Below are positions 1 through 11,385 of a stretch of 64,000 nt of DNA, in pieces; position 1 is the stretch's first letter; each line of letters begins with the position of its first letter. The DNA is from Lactarius indigo. Taxonomy: Eukaryota; Basidiomycota; Agaricomycetes; Russulales; Russulaceae. The notes below the pieces were generated by a model. That model worked only from the letters and a program-made list of their open reading frames with translations. It was not told where the DNA came from and did no database searches. Location of the stretch: assembly GCA_025766275.1 (NCBI GenBank), contig JAFKAC010000027.1, positions 620,001-684,000 on the forward strand. Direction: 5' to 3'. The position numbers were made by a program, and so were the translations under genes.

Positions 1-59
1 CTATCTCATTATCATTGCTTCCGAGGACAAAGTACGTAGGTACTTAGTTGTGCTTTGTG

Positions 60-1560
60 TCTAATTTAGGACAAGGCACAAACCGCCGAGCTCACAGGTC
101 GCATCTCGCTTCATAAGCCAGAAATAGAATACGTACCTTATGTCCAATCAATTCCTTGATCAATTTGATAGACGCTTGTGGTCAAGGACGGCAAGATTTC
201 TCTATCTGAAGATATTGCAGGGCAAAAATCTGTCATACTGGAGGTTTCAAGGAATTAGGTGAGGGTTCTAGCCACGGTGTACTACCGTTGTCTCGACCAT
301 CCCGTCTCACTACTGGCTCCAAAAAGATCTTCGACATTTTGTATGCTTACCTAATAAACTTGCAGCCGACCCATTTTCCAGAAACAAAAAGGCATGTGAT
401 TGGCCTGTCGCTCCTCGACCATAGAGTCTGTGATCAAGTACCACGTTTACATTTCCCCCTCCCTATGGTATCTCCTAGCCGTAGTTTCTCATCTACTAAA
501 GCTTGACGAATATCTTCAACACACTCCCACCTTTCACGACAATCTATCCTTCGTCTCCCGGCCTACGACGCGCTCTTCACTAGCACAAACAACGAGCTGG
601 CCATGCTGCGGATCTCTCGCTCCGACGTCGAGAAGTGGTTGGAGAGGATGATTACGCTTTGAGAACACTTTGTCGACGTCTTTTCCAAAGCGGGACAGTC
701 GTTTGCATCCTTTGCCTCTCCGCTTCACCCCTTCACGCGCCTTGCTCTCCAGCCAGAGACACGGCTTACCACTACGAGCTCACAAGCACCTGCTCGTTAG
801 ACTCCGTGTCGAAGGCAACACAGCCTGCCAGGCCCGACGCAACTGCCATGGCCCTGTTCAACCTGACCATATTCGACTTTGACCCGCTCCTCAAACTCGA
901 CTCAGTCCTCGCTGCGCAAATTCATGTAAGAGTGGGTGCTGTTGGTCAAGTGCCTCACAAGGTGGCGTTCTCAATGTCGTCACATTCATCTGGAGCCGGC
1001 AGTGAAGCGGTCCTGTGGTGGGATGCCCATGTCGGTCTCAAACGCGCACAAGGATATGTCATTCTCAGTGTCGGCGGTAGTATAATTCTCTCGACTACAT
1101 GCCATGTAAACACTCGTACTCACAGTCTTGGTAATCGATGTGTTATGAGTGCCATGTATCTCGTACTACCCCCCTTTCCCGGTCATCTCGGAATGACCCC
1201 ATCATATCGACTCTGCAGGATACCCGACGCTGCTCTCAATAAGAGACCCAAACGACTAATTTCTGGAGACACCATCGGAGCTGAGAAGGTAGAGACTGCC
1301 ACCCAGGTTCCTTTAGGGGCTTTCGTGTCGCTTCCATGTACGCGCATCAGCCTGTAGTAGGTCATAGAGAAGGTCGAGACTCATCGCTCATATTTTCCTA
1401 CGCTACTTGGGTTCACGCCATGGTATTTGTACAGCGTAACAAGACGAAGTATACAGTAGATGAGAAAAAGTATCAAATAGAATCAGTATAGCGGTATTGA
1501 GAACAAAAATGAATACCCTATCACACATGCACGTCTAGGAGATTGGGGGACATGTTAAAC
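60..1560. repeat. Repeat unit R, copy 1 (DUF6535-flanking segment)
   Basis: This non-coding stretch is a diverged copy of 2515-3660. Shared landmarks in the same order are the CACAAACCGCCGAG-like start, ACCTTATGTCCAATC, CTCGACCATCCCGTCTCAC, CTAAAGCTTGACGAA and the AAACAATATCATAC block at the end. Parts recur at 6540-7150 and at 22250-25390. Each R copy ends where the 3' end of a minus-strand DUF6535 gene or relic begins, so R plus gene looks like one tandemly duplicated unit. Reading frames inside R are short and not shared between copies, so no protein is proposed. Boundaries are approximate. Confidence 0.6.
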
Positions 1561-2440
1561 AATATCATACTGGCCATCTGAAAGGTGCGTGGGGTGATCT
1601 CCTGTACGCTCATCACCAAGGGGGTGCCTTGAAGGACCTGCGATGGCTACGTCAGTAATTGGCGGCGATGACAGCGACTGTGGTAGAAAGTTTGGGGCGG
1701 CCATAATATTTTCTGGAATCGCCACAGGAAGGGCGTCCCCTTTCCTTTTGCGACGCGGCATTCATATTACCCTACCCTTCAACAACAATGTCTGGATCAG
1801 GTGCAGGAGACAGCTGTGGATGAGATGGGCCAAAAGATGGGGGAGGCAACGGCGATGAATGAGATTCTGACAAAGAAGAAATATGACCTGAGTGGAGGAG
1901 ATAGCAACGGAACGTCTAAAATATTCAAAGTTTGGTGGTCTGCAATGTCCTGAACAGTGACAACACTGGATAGGGGGGGGGGGGGGGGGGTTGAGGCAAT
2001 TGAAGCAGGGGTGGTGGACGCTAAAGCTCCCTGGGTGGAGAGGAGGGTCGAGGTGTTCGTGAGGACTTGTACCAGAGAAGCGGCGACTGGACCCTGTGAA
2101 GTGGCAGAAGTGCGGAGGTTCTCAACTGTATTTTGATGAACGGGGTGGAAGTTGTCAAGCGGTGGCACATCCGTAGGGACCGGTACGGACGAGGAAGGTG
2201 CATCTGGACTGGCAAGGGAAGCAAGGTCCAGCGCAGCGCCGCGAGAAAAGGTGGTGGAGGCAGAGTCATCATGAATATGACCAGGGAGGTCGTGAACTGG
2301 ATACGAGAATGGCCTAAACAGGACGTCATCCCAATCACCGGTGGTGGGAGAGTACTATCGTGTTGGGGAAGAATCGGTACCTTGATGAAGGGCGATGTCT
2401 ACACCTCTACACATCTGCGAAAGCGACAAGAAAGAGCCCA
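1555..2440 (-). pseudogene. DUF6535 gene relic A (C-terminal part)
   Basis: Minus-strand remnant of the Pro/Ser/Thr-rich C-terminal half of a DUF6535-type protein. Its last exon (about 1761-1555) ends in a tail with VAIAGPSRHP and QYDIV, matching the AIAGPS...YDIV tail of the intact gene at 3674. The rest (about 2338-1800) matches only if the frame is changed several times and has an 18-G run in the middle. The membrane-spanning N-terminal half is missing. It is probably dead. Confidence 0.65.
1973..1990 (+). repeat. Run of 18 G
   Basis: Uninterrupted G18 tract inside the DUF6535 relic. Such runs are unstable and prone to sequencing error, so the exact length should not be trusted. Confidence 0.9.
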
Positions 2441-2514
2441 CGCTACCTTATTACTCGTGGAGAATACTTTAAAAGACAAGGCATGTATGAATTCAGTTAT
2501 TTTTTGCATCTAAT

Positions 2515-3660
2515 TTAGGGCGAAGCACAGACCGCCGAGTTCACGGGGTGCATCTCGCTCGGTGAACCAGAATCGGAACTAGTACCCTTGCGTGTACCTT
2601 ATGTCCAATCGACGCGATAGACACTTATGGTCGAGGACACACTTCTAACTAAAGCTGTTTCAGGGCGAAGAGAGGTCTCGTCTGTCGCACTGGGGGTGTC
2701 AAGGAGTCAGGTAAGGGTTCTCACCGCGGTGTACCAAACGCTGTCTCGACCATCCCGTCTCACTACCGGTTCGCAACAAAGGTCAAATAACTCTTCAAAA
2801 CTTTGCACACATACCTATTAAATTTCCGGCCGATCCATTTTTCCAGAAACAATAAGGCATATCATCGATCCGTCACTCCCCAACCGTAGAGTCCACAATC
2901 AAGTAACTTGCTGCGTGTGCGTTTATACCTCCCCATGTTTCCCTCTGGCCCTCGTTTCTCGTCCACTAAAGCTTGACGAACTTATTTCAACACACTTCCA
3001 CCTCTCACAACAATCTGTCCTTTGTCTCCGGTTTATGAGTCATATGCCGGAATGATGCGCTCCTCGCTAGGTAGCACAAATGGCGGGTTGTCCGTGCTGC
3101 GGGCCTCCCGCTGCGACGCCGAGAAGTAGCTGAAGGAGACGATGATAATGCTTTCAGAGAAGAGCACTTCCTTGGAGCACGTTGTCAACGTCATTTCCAA
3201 TGCGGGACAGTCATACCCATCATCTGCCTCTCCGTTTCACCGCCTTACTCTCCGGGAATAGAGACGGCATACTACAAGCTCACACACGTCCGTGCGCTGG
3301 ACTCCACATCGCAGGTGACAGTCACTTGTGTGATGTGGTGGCCACCGCCTTGCCCTATTCGACCATCTTCGACATCGACGCGCTTTTCAAGCTTGATGCG
3401 GTCCTCACTGCGCAACCATAGGATATGTGCACGCAGCCCCCCGCGTCCCTGCCAGGTACGCTCATCGGCCCACTCAATGGGATCGCTAAGACTCACTCGC
3501 GGCTTGTCATTCTACCAAGCGTACACATTTCGCCACGGTATTTGTACCACGTAGTAAGACGGCATATACACAAGATGAGAAAAAGTAAAAAGTATTGAAT
3601 AATACCCGTAATGACGATATCGGGGGTCCAACAAGAATATATCGTACATTCGCATCTAAG
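2515..3660. repeat. Repeat unit R, copy 2
   Basis: Second copy of the R segment, lying between relic A and the intact DUF6535 gene. It begins with the block around GCACAGACCGCCGAG and ends with a GTTAAACTATATCATAC-like block next to the stop codon of the gene at 3674. On the minus strand it is the 3' flank of the intact gene and the 5' flank of relic A. No conserved reading frame was found in it. Confidence 0.6.
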
Positions 3661-3673
3661 AGACTGGGGGATG

Positions 3674-6339
3674 TTAAACTATATCATACGGGGAATGCAA
3701 GAGCTGTGGTGGATGACCTCCTGTACGCTCGGAATTTGGTTCACACGGTGAAGGGCCTGCAATGGCTGAGCCTATGTCAGTGACCGACGGTAGTGAAGGG
3801 GATTGCAGTGGGGCGTCTTGGGTGACCATAGCGTTTGTGTGGATTGAGCCAATCACCGAGGGGCCAAGAGCGTCCTTTTCATTACGTGGACCAAGCTTCG
3901 GGCTGCCATCGTCCTCGACAGTGGCACACAGATCAGACGCAGAGGCTGGCCCTATCGAAGCGCTGAGAGCAGAAGGGGTTATTTCCGAGCGATGACGTTC
4001 TGTGAGAGAGAAGGCGAGGGGTCAGATCGAGTCATGGGCAAGTGTGAAGACAGCGACAAACCTGTAGGAAGTATATTGTCGAGAATTGGACGGGAAGCTA
4101 AAGAAGGGTGGTTTGGTGGACCGGAAGGCGCCATGAGGTCTGCGTTGTGCAGAATGGCAACAGTAGCGGGTGGGGAGGTAGAGGAAAGAGGAGAGGTGGA
4201 TGTCAAGGTTGTAGAAGTAGGGCGGGGTATTGTTCCACCAGAGGTGACAGGAAATGAGAGGCTTTCGGCGGTCGTCAGACGAGCAGTTCGGGGGTGGAAG
4301 TCGTCAAGGGGTATATCTGTGAGGCTTTCGACGACACGAGGTGGGGCAGCTACGGACGAGGGAGGCACATGGGAACTGGTAAGGGGAGCAGGGAGCGGCG
4401 CATCATTATCGCGCAGGACAGTCTGAGCTGAGGTCGTGGAGGAAGAGTCGTGAATATGGCCAACAACGTCGCACCGTGGATACGAGCTTGGGTCAAGCAG
4501 AACGTCATCAATTGGCCTGGTGGAGGCGGAGAATTGTGTTGGGGCAGCATCGGTACCTTCATGAAGAGCGATGTAGACCTGCCGAATCGGTCTGAGGATC
4601 CATGTCGCCATCTGCCGATCGCCGTCATTCTGCGCTTTGAGAACGATTTGATTCCAGAGTGCACAGAACTCGTGCTGCAGATCGGGTGACGTATCTTGCG
4701 CATTGAATATTGAAGCTTCCTCTAGAACTTCCTTGAACCAGTAACGTGGCCAGGACGGATTCCCGAACTGGTTAAATTGGTGGCGAGTGATGCAAATCAA
4801 GCTTGGAAGTGACAAGTTGTGGTCTGTGGCGTAGCGTCGGAGGTCAGCTTCTGGGATTCCCAGTTTATTGGGGGCGGAAATGAGCCAAGAGTCGTCGCGG
4901 CGTTGCGCTTCTGCAATAAGACAGGTGAATATGGCCTCGCCAAGTAATTCAGTTTGTTGGTTTCCACCACTGCGCCAACCTCTCATGACACGTATAAACT
5001 CAGTGGTTTGCAGTCCGCTATGTTGAAAGTAAATGACCCTGCGGAGGATTTTCCAGAATGCATAGGGAAATTGCAGAGGGTCCAGGGCTTTCGCGCAGAT
5101 CATGGCCCGGTGGTTTTTGACGGGCCCTCGAAGCAAATCGGATGAGAAAGTGCGTTCAAAAAATCCTATCAATGCATCGGAAAGCTTGCGTTTGTCCCAT
5201 TCGGTGAGACCGGGCAGAGGATCTTTGACCACCTTGGAGCTGCGGATGCCGGGTAAGCCGGAAAAGAAGCGCTCCAGTTCGTGATCTTCGTCCAAACTGT
5301 CAAACGTCCACATCAAGGCGCGGGCATCTAGTTCTGGTCGGGACCTCAGAGCAGTTTCCTCGGCTATCTCCTGGATACCTTCTACAACCAAAGGGTTTCT
5401 AAATTCCGAAACGACCAGACGGCAATCGCAAACCAACTTGTAGATCCCATAACAAAATTGAAGGGTGACAGTTACTATCACGCAAACAATGAACCACGCA
5501 GAGGATGAAAGTGATGTGTAGTATGGGCTATCGCGACGAAAGATTGGCATCAATGTGATGCATCCGTACACGGCCGTGCAAAGGCCGACCCAGGACAACA
5601 CCAACTTGAAAATCGTCATATAAACGTTGGTTAGGAAGACTACCAGGCCAGCGAAGAACAGGAAAAGGGAAATGTGGAGTAGAGCCGGCAATGTTTCGAC
5701 CACCCAGGGGAGGAGACACTTCTCAACTCCCTCGGCAAAGAACGCACGAATTCGTGCTCGCTTGTGTGAACTGTAACGCGTCTGAGTGGCCTTGAGATAT
5801 CTTCGTGCCCATTGCTGCAACAATGTCGCGAGCAGGGCACAGGTAAGACTGATGACCAAGCTCATGATCCAAAGTGAGTTCACCCAAATTGCGTATTTTG
5901 GCGGAGAGAATGGGGGAGGGGAAGCGGGGAGGGAAGCCGAGATATTGGGGTTGATGGTAGTCTGGTAGATATTTGCGAGGTAGAAATTGGACGTCTCCTG
6001 TGGGTTTGGTCGAATATCCTGAATGGAGACTGAGATCAAGGATGCGACAGCAGCCGAGAATAAACCGGTCTATGAGATTTGGTTCAGTATGAAGCACGAG
6101 ATCAAAAGACAGAGACGCACAAATATGAGGATGCCGTCTGCATCCGCTTTCCAGTTCTCGGCCATCTTCTTGTCCTCTTCCGTCGCCATTTCCATGTACA
6201 TCGAGAATATGGGCCCAGAACCATCGACGAAATCAGATACACCATGTGATGCTTCATTCTGTGCCGACGGGGGTGGGTACCGGTAGTCACCTATTTTGGC
6301 GGAAGTGAGGTGAGAACCTTGGTGCGAGGATAGAGTCAT
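3674..6339 (-). CDS. DUF6535-type multi-pass membrane protein (three exons)
   Basis: Host gene of unknown function. I model three exons on the minus strand: 6339-6121, 6069-4062 and 3999-3674, giving about 850 residues. Exon 1 starts MTLSSHQG and holds the acidic motif MEMATEEDKKMAENWKAD, followed by DGILIF. Exon 2 continues in frame as TGLFSAA, then IQDIRPNPQETSNFYLANIYQ, then hydrophobic segments at about residues 133-155, 200-248 and 263-285, with the motif ALLATLLQQWARRYLK between them. A Pro/Ser/Thr-rich C-terminal region follows. Both introns are GT-AG and keep the frame; the second is supported because the downstream frame matches the last exon of relics A and C. The order (acidic helix, QQWARRYL, membrane helices) is that of the basidiomycete DUF6535 family. 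It is probably an integral membrane protein; its role is unknown. The start could lie further upstream, where the frame stays open to 6690. Confidence 0.75.
4000..4061 (-). other. Predicted intron 2 of the DUF6535 gene
   Basis: 62 nt, read on the minus strand as GTTTGT ... CTGAC ... TCTCACAG. Without splicing the frame stops at 3979. With splicing (phase 1) it joins a final exon encoding ERHRSEITP and on to PYDIV, which is homologous to ERHHSEIIP ... CSYDII at 25393-25740. Confidence 0.7.
6070..6120 (-). other. Predicted intron 1 of the DUF6535 gene
   Basis: 51 nt, GTGCGT ... CTCATAG on the minus strand, phase 0. Removal joins DGILIF to TGLFSAA. The same junction is seen in relic B, whose exon ends DGILLF before a GTGCAT donor at about 11074. 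Confidence 0.75.
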
Positions 6340-6539
6340 GTGAGAGAATGGTACCTTCACCAAATCCTGTGTTGAGTACGTTGCTAGCCTCGTGAGGATC
6401 CCGGGACATTGCAGCGAAGACTGTGATGTGTGTCGATTGTTAGAGAGTACGATGCGGTGGGGTAGCCTAGTCTTGTAGAACACTTTCGAACGACCAGCGA
6501 TCGCCCAGAGTGACCGCCCTCTGTGACATAGCGCGTGAC

Positions 6540-7150
6540 TGCGTGACCGTCGGTCTTCACTGTACATTCTCACGACAACCTGCCCTCCGTCTTCCGGTCT
6601 CCAACGCGCTCTTATATCTCGCCAGCACCAACGACGAAGCTGCATGTGCTGTGCCGGTTTCGAGAAATATCTAACGGAATGTGAGTTCATGCCCTCAAAG
6701 AAGGAGGCCTGATTGGAGCGCCTTGTGGACGCGTCTTCTAAAGCAGGGCAGCCGTATGGTCCTGCCTCTCTTTCTGCTTCACCTCCTTACGCCTCCTCTC
6801 CGTGCAGAGACCTCACATTACACTCGAGACAGCTCATCGTTATTGACGCGATTGCCACGACCCTGGCCGACTCGACCACCTTCAACTTTGTCCTGCTCTT
6901 CAAGCTTCAAGTTCAACGCCGTCCTCGAGTTGGATGCGTAACCGCACACGGAGTTTGCACTCCTATGGATATTCTTAAGTGGAAGGCTTGACGACCCGCA
7001 CGCCGGATAGCATACGCATGTAGACACTGAGGAACACGGTACGTATCCGGGAGTTCGTCTCTCTTCGACGCACTGCCCTTTGACGACAGTGCAAAAAGCA
7101 AATGCCGGTCTGGATGCCATTTGACTCAAGTGCAACGTGCGTCTACTAGG
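6540..7150. repeat. Repeat unit R, copy 3 (partial)
   Basis: Upstream flank of the intact DUF6535 gene. Matches R copies 1 and 2 in the blocks around TTCTCACGACAA, CTCGCCAGCACC and GGGCAGCCGTATGGTCCTG (6747). The last block is the uninterrupted version of the site where the element at 22518 inserted. No gene was found in it. Confidence 0.55.
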
Positions 7151-8592
7151 TCTTACTGGCCATGTATTCCAGAGCACCAATCAGGACCCTACTACGTGCA
7201 AGTAGCTGCTGCGCTGCAGGTGTCCGCAACCCAATTCGAGTGCTGGATTATGATCGCGAGCTCTCCCCCGTTCCTTTTCTTCCAGACATTAACCATATAT
7301 TGAGGTTATCGTAAATAAGGCGATCCGCGCTGGCTTGTCAACGGACAAGCTCGCACAGGCCATCAGAATTTGCGTGCTGCGGAGTGCATATTTGGTTTGA
7401 CTCCGAGCTTCACCTTAACACCGTGCACTCCTGACTTCCTGTAGCCAAACTCACCTTCCTCTCCGCCTGCCTCCCAATGCAGATAACGCACAGAAACATA
7501 GGCACTCCACCACGCTGCGACAATACAGTATTGTGGATTCTGAAACCCGATCTGGACTATGTGTGCGATTGCGAACATAGTTGGACGAGTCCTCGTAAGG
7601 CACTTATCTACATTGACGTTCCCTCGTGAAGGGCAGGGCATTGCCTCTTATGAGAAATGGGTGGAGGCGCTTTGCAGAGGCTGAAAATTAAGTAAGTTGG
7701 GTTAGAGCATTGTCTTAAATTTCGTGTATTAGGGGACGATAGTTAGTTTTAGGCGCCGTCGTAAGTGGTCGTGGTCGAGTCTCGTGCCTGACCTGGTTTG
7801 GGAAGCTTATCACTTGCGGTTGAACGGGATGAAAAGAGGGTCTGCGGAATGTAGCCACAAGTCGTCTGGCTCCCCACAAACCCAACACCAGCGGTCTAGA
7901 TCCAGAATATATTTTCTGAATAGATATGCGTCTGGTGGGAATCCAGTAGACATTGACGAAAGAGAATGCAGAGTTATCCTGCGAAGTCGGATTATGTCCT
8001 GGGTTTACATTACGATCGAACTGTGAAGGTGGCATGCAAGACTGTCACATTTGGTGACTTGAAAGTCTGCGCATTTTCTTGGACCTGGCCATCAAAGTTG
8101 GTTCCCATATGAAAGCTCAGATAACGTTATCTGGATATTCACAGTGACATTGGGGCAACTTGTCTTATGACTTGGCTTGAATAGAGTCTGTGATCAAGTG
8201 ATGTGTATGCAGTCCCCCCACACGGCCCAGGAATCGAGCAATTCTTTGCCCTCCTCACTCACATCCCTCCACTCTAGTACTTGCAGTTATACATATTCAC
8301 TACCTATTCTCAAAAAAAATATGTACAAGTAGCAAGAGCCTGGGGAGCACCACTACTTTGAGTTTTTCTATGTAGGTCAGGGAGATGTGCAGTGCTGATT
8401 GAGAGGGAAGTATGAGAGCGTCTTTTTCGCGGGAATACATAGAGAAATATGATAATGGAAGAAACATGGACGTCACACATATTTTTCCGGATTTTGTAAG
8501 TATGGTATTAGATACATCAGAAAGTCCAGAAACAAGAGTGCCACGCATTTAAGGCACAACAAGAACACATATTATATGAGGGATGCTTCATG
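7151..8592. other. Non-genic stretch, nothing recognised
   Basis: Only short unsupported frames. A minus-strand piece near 7990-7920 (SQDNSAFSFVNVYW) faintly resembles the PQETSNFYLANIYQ block of DUF6535 proteins and may be a very old relic, but the match is too weak to call. Confidence 0.4.
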
Positions 8593-9351
8593 CGATATCA
8601 TACTGGTCATACAAAGCGTGTGGAGGGTGGGGTCCTGTATGCTGAAATGCGCAGTGAGCCCGACTTACGGGGGAGTGTACAGCACCAGGATCCTGTCTGG
8701 ACCATACCGGGCTGATGACCTGGGGGAGTCGTCTCGCCTCAGCGTGAGCGATCCCATGCTCTAATTTTTTGACTATGGCCTTCGGCCGTTACTATACCAC
8801 TCTTATCTCAGTTTCAGTGTATCACTATCATTGTTAGGACATTTCTTCGGATCAAGCGCGAGCACGCCGAGCCCGATGTCACAAGGAGCGCGGCCACACA
8901 TCACCTCAAGCTTGCAGCCTCAATTCCGCCACTTCGCGTTCAGTTTTGGCTTCGGTCTCGATTTCTGTATCATTCTGTGATGGATAGCTACGACTTTTTG
9001 CCTCGGTTGAGAGGCCCTACAGTATATTTACTTTACGATCCTTAATGACGCGTTCTCATGTGTTTGATGGCTCACGACTACTTACAACTTGTATTTACAA
9101 ATAAAACAAAAACCTAGTAGTATAAAATGTATGGTTTCAGACTGTAATGAACTATCAACTTGTTGTTCTCGAAATTCCTCTGTCTGTTTATTCACGCTCA
9201 ATCTCTCTCTCTCGCAAACAGTCGACTTGTACTATTCTTGTGGCTCTCGGCGCGCGCACTCATGTGCAATGTGTTATATAATCACACTACTCTCACACAA
9301 CTGTATTCTTGACAACATGAGGGCATTGCGATGGCTGCGTGAGTACCTGAC

Positions 9352-9930
9352 TGTTATGATCCGACGCTTCGGACCTAAGCCACAGTATGTCTCCACCCTG
9401 CCTTCCCCCCTTCTGTACCATACCTTGTTACCAAAGGAGCTACTGTTACTAGTGGCGCTGTTACTTTGATCCGAACTTCTGTTTACTCCGTTTAGTCTCT
9501 TTGATATTGTGTGGACTTGTGTTCATGTTGTTTGGAACCCTGTCCTATATAAACCTGTACCATAGACCGTAGGAAGCCAGACTTGGCTTCGTTTGCAATC
9601 TAGCAACCTTGCCTCCGTACTTTGGTGTGACCTCGCCTTATCCCTCTCTTCTTGTGCATCCTCTACTTCAGTCCCTAATCAGGACACTTCGAAGTCTTTG
9701 CAGTTGAACTATATCAACGCGTTACACCTGTTATACTCTGTGCACTAGCAAGATCAAGTGTAGAGAAGTGTTAGACACTTCGGACGAGGAGTCCTACATT
9801 ACAGAGTAGTGCTGCACCTTGTGCCACACTTTACCACTTGTATTTCATAGCAATAAGACAACAGAGGTCTTCGCTTGATACTTGTGTGGTTCAGAACCTT
9901 TAGAATCCACGCCCCTGCTAGGGCGTAACA
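9352..9930 (+). mobile_element. Solo LTR, family S (579 bp)
   Basis: Starts TGTTATGATCC, ends GGGCGTAACA, and is flanked by the 5-bp duplication CTGAC (9347-9351 and 9931-9935). The flanks rejoin into the DUF6535 last exon. TATATAAA at 9546 fixes the plus orientation. It ends in a small hairpin (ACGCCC 9909-9914 with GGGCGT 9921-9926), as in the G and Y LTRs. No coding part of this family is in the window. Confidence 0.85.
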
Positions 9931-10388
9931 CTGACGATGCTGGTGGAAACTGTGGTGGAAGATCTGGGGCAGTCATAGCATTTTCAAGAACCACCGAAGG
10001 GGGGTCAAGAGCGTCCCTTTCCTTGTGCAATGCAGCCATTGTGCCACTCTCTCCCTCAGCTGTGCCGCCCAATCCAGGTGCAGAGGATGGCTGCGCACGA
10101 GATGGGCCAGAAGAAGCGGGGGCCAGTGGCGGTGAATGATGTTCTGGCAAATAATATGTGTGGTTAGATTTGGTCATGGAAGAGTTCAAAGATGCCTGCA
10201 GACGTGAAGGAGGCGCCTGGTCTAGAACCCGAATGGGAGAAAGTAAAGATGGAACATCTAAAGCATCAGACGAAGTGTGGCAGTCCGCAACGTGCTGGGT
10301 GGTGATGACACCAGGTGAGGAGATCAAGGCCATTGAGGGAGGAGCGGGGTCTGATAGATATTTGTGAGGTTGGAGTGTCCTGTGGGTT

Positions 10389-10963
10389 TGTTGATAAGTG
10401 ACCTGTGCGCACTTAGCGGCTCTAATAGACTCATAGATAACGGACTACAGTAGATTAGATTATTTTTGATCTGTACAATCTGGACTATGACATCACATGT
10501 ATATGACATCATATGGACTGATCCGGACTTACCATTGTACTACGTTTCTTTGTTCTACTTTTTTTCTTATCTTTATTATGATGTCATTATGATATCATCT
10601 TGCTCTGGACTCTTCTTGTTCTCTACGCCTTGTTCCCTTTATATCCACTCCTTTGTGTCTTGTGTAGAACAATGTGTCTTGTACTCTGTGACTGGGTGTT
10701 ACCCACCTTGTAGTACTGTCACTCCCTGTATGAGTATAAGTAGAGTACCATGTACACTCCTGGTCCACATCAGTTCCTCACTGTTGTGTGCCAGGTATGT
10801 CTTCTCCTCTCTAATGTAACATCAGTTCCTCACTGTTGTGTGCCAGACACTCTTGCTTTACCTTGTCAAGACTTCCCTGTTGCTGCTTCCAGCCACCCAG
10901 CCTATCTCACCACAGAACACTTTGTCACTCTGTGAGTATGCTATCTATGTGTGCTGTTCATCA
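10389..10963 (+). mobile_element. Solo LTR, copia family C (575 bp)
   Basis: TGTTGATAAG ... TGTTCATCA with duplication GGGTT on both sides (10384-10388, 10964-10968). The empty site is preserved in the intact DUF6535 gene at about 6000 (GGGTTTGGTCG). It matches the LTR attached to the copia polyprotein at 58692-59292. It holds a TATAAGTA box near 10735 and two identical 28-nt direct repeats (10767-10794 and 10819-10846). Confidence 0.93.
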
Positions 10964-11385
10964 GGGTTCGGTCGAATATCCTGAATCGACACCGAAACCA
11001 ACGACGCGACAGCAGCAGAGAATAAACCATCAATAAGCTGAAGTCAAGCACAGCACTAGATGATGGAGATGCACAAATAAGAGGATCCCATCAGTGTCTG
11101 CCTTCCATCCTTCAGCCATCTTCTTGTCCTCTTCTGAAGCCATTTCTGAATACATTGAAAGAATGGGCCCGGAGCCATCAAATAAGCTAGATATGCCATG
11201 TGACACTTGATTCTGCACCGACTGTGGTGGGTATTGGTAGTCACCTATGAGAGCATCAGTCAGTGATGGGGGCTGCCAGTGAGCGCTGAGCCAAGGAGCA
11301 AGGTACCAGTTCCTAGGCCTATTTGTGCCTCCATTATGTCGAAATTGTCATGAAGGGCTCGGGACATTGAATTATTTTGCTAGTT

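Larger units (their letters stand above)
8593..11340 (-). pseudogene. DUF6535 gene relic B, split by two solo LTRs
   Basis: The N-terminal exon is recognisable at about 11244-11075 (VSHGISSLFDGSGP, MASEEDKKMAEGWKAD, DGILLF). It is followed by an intron and by the start of exon 2 (SIQDIRP at about 10990-10969). A C solo LTR sits in the Asn-Pro-Gln codons (10389-10963). After NIYQT the sequence jumps to the C-terminal region (about 10340-9936), so the membrane part is deleted. An S solo LTR then interrupts the last exon at 9931; beyond it the tail resumes (ACGCAGCCATCGCAATGCCC on the minus strand at about 9340). The 3' end matches relic A at 8593-8650. About 650 bp between 8660 and 9310 is unrelated, unidentified sequence. 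Confidence 0.7.

Noticed and set aside
635..1357. 240-codon open frame in R copy 1
   Set aside because: It lacks an ATG near its start and the frame is not kept in the other R copies, so it is probably chance.
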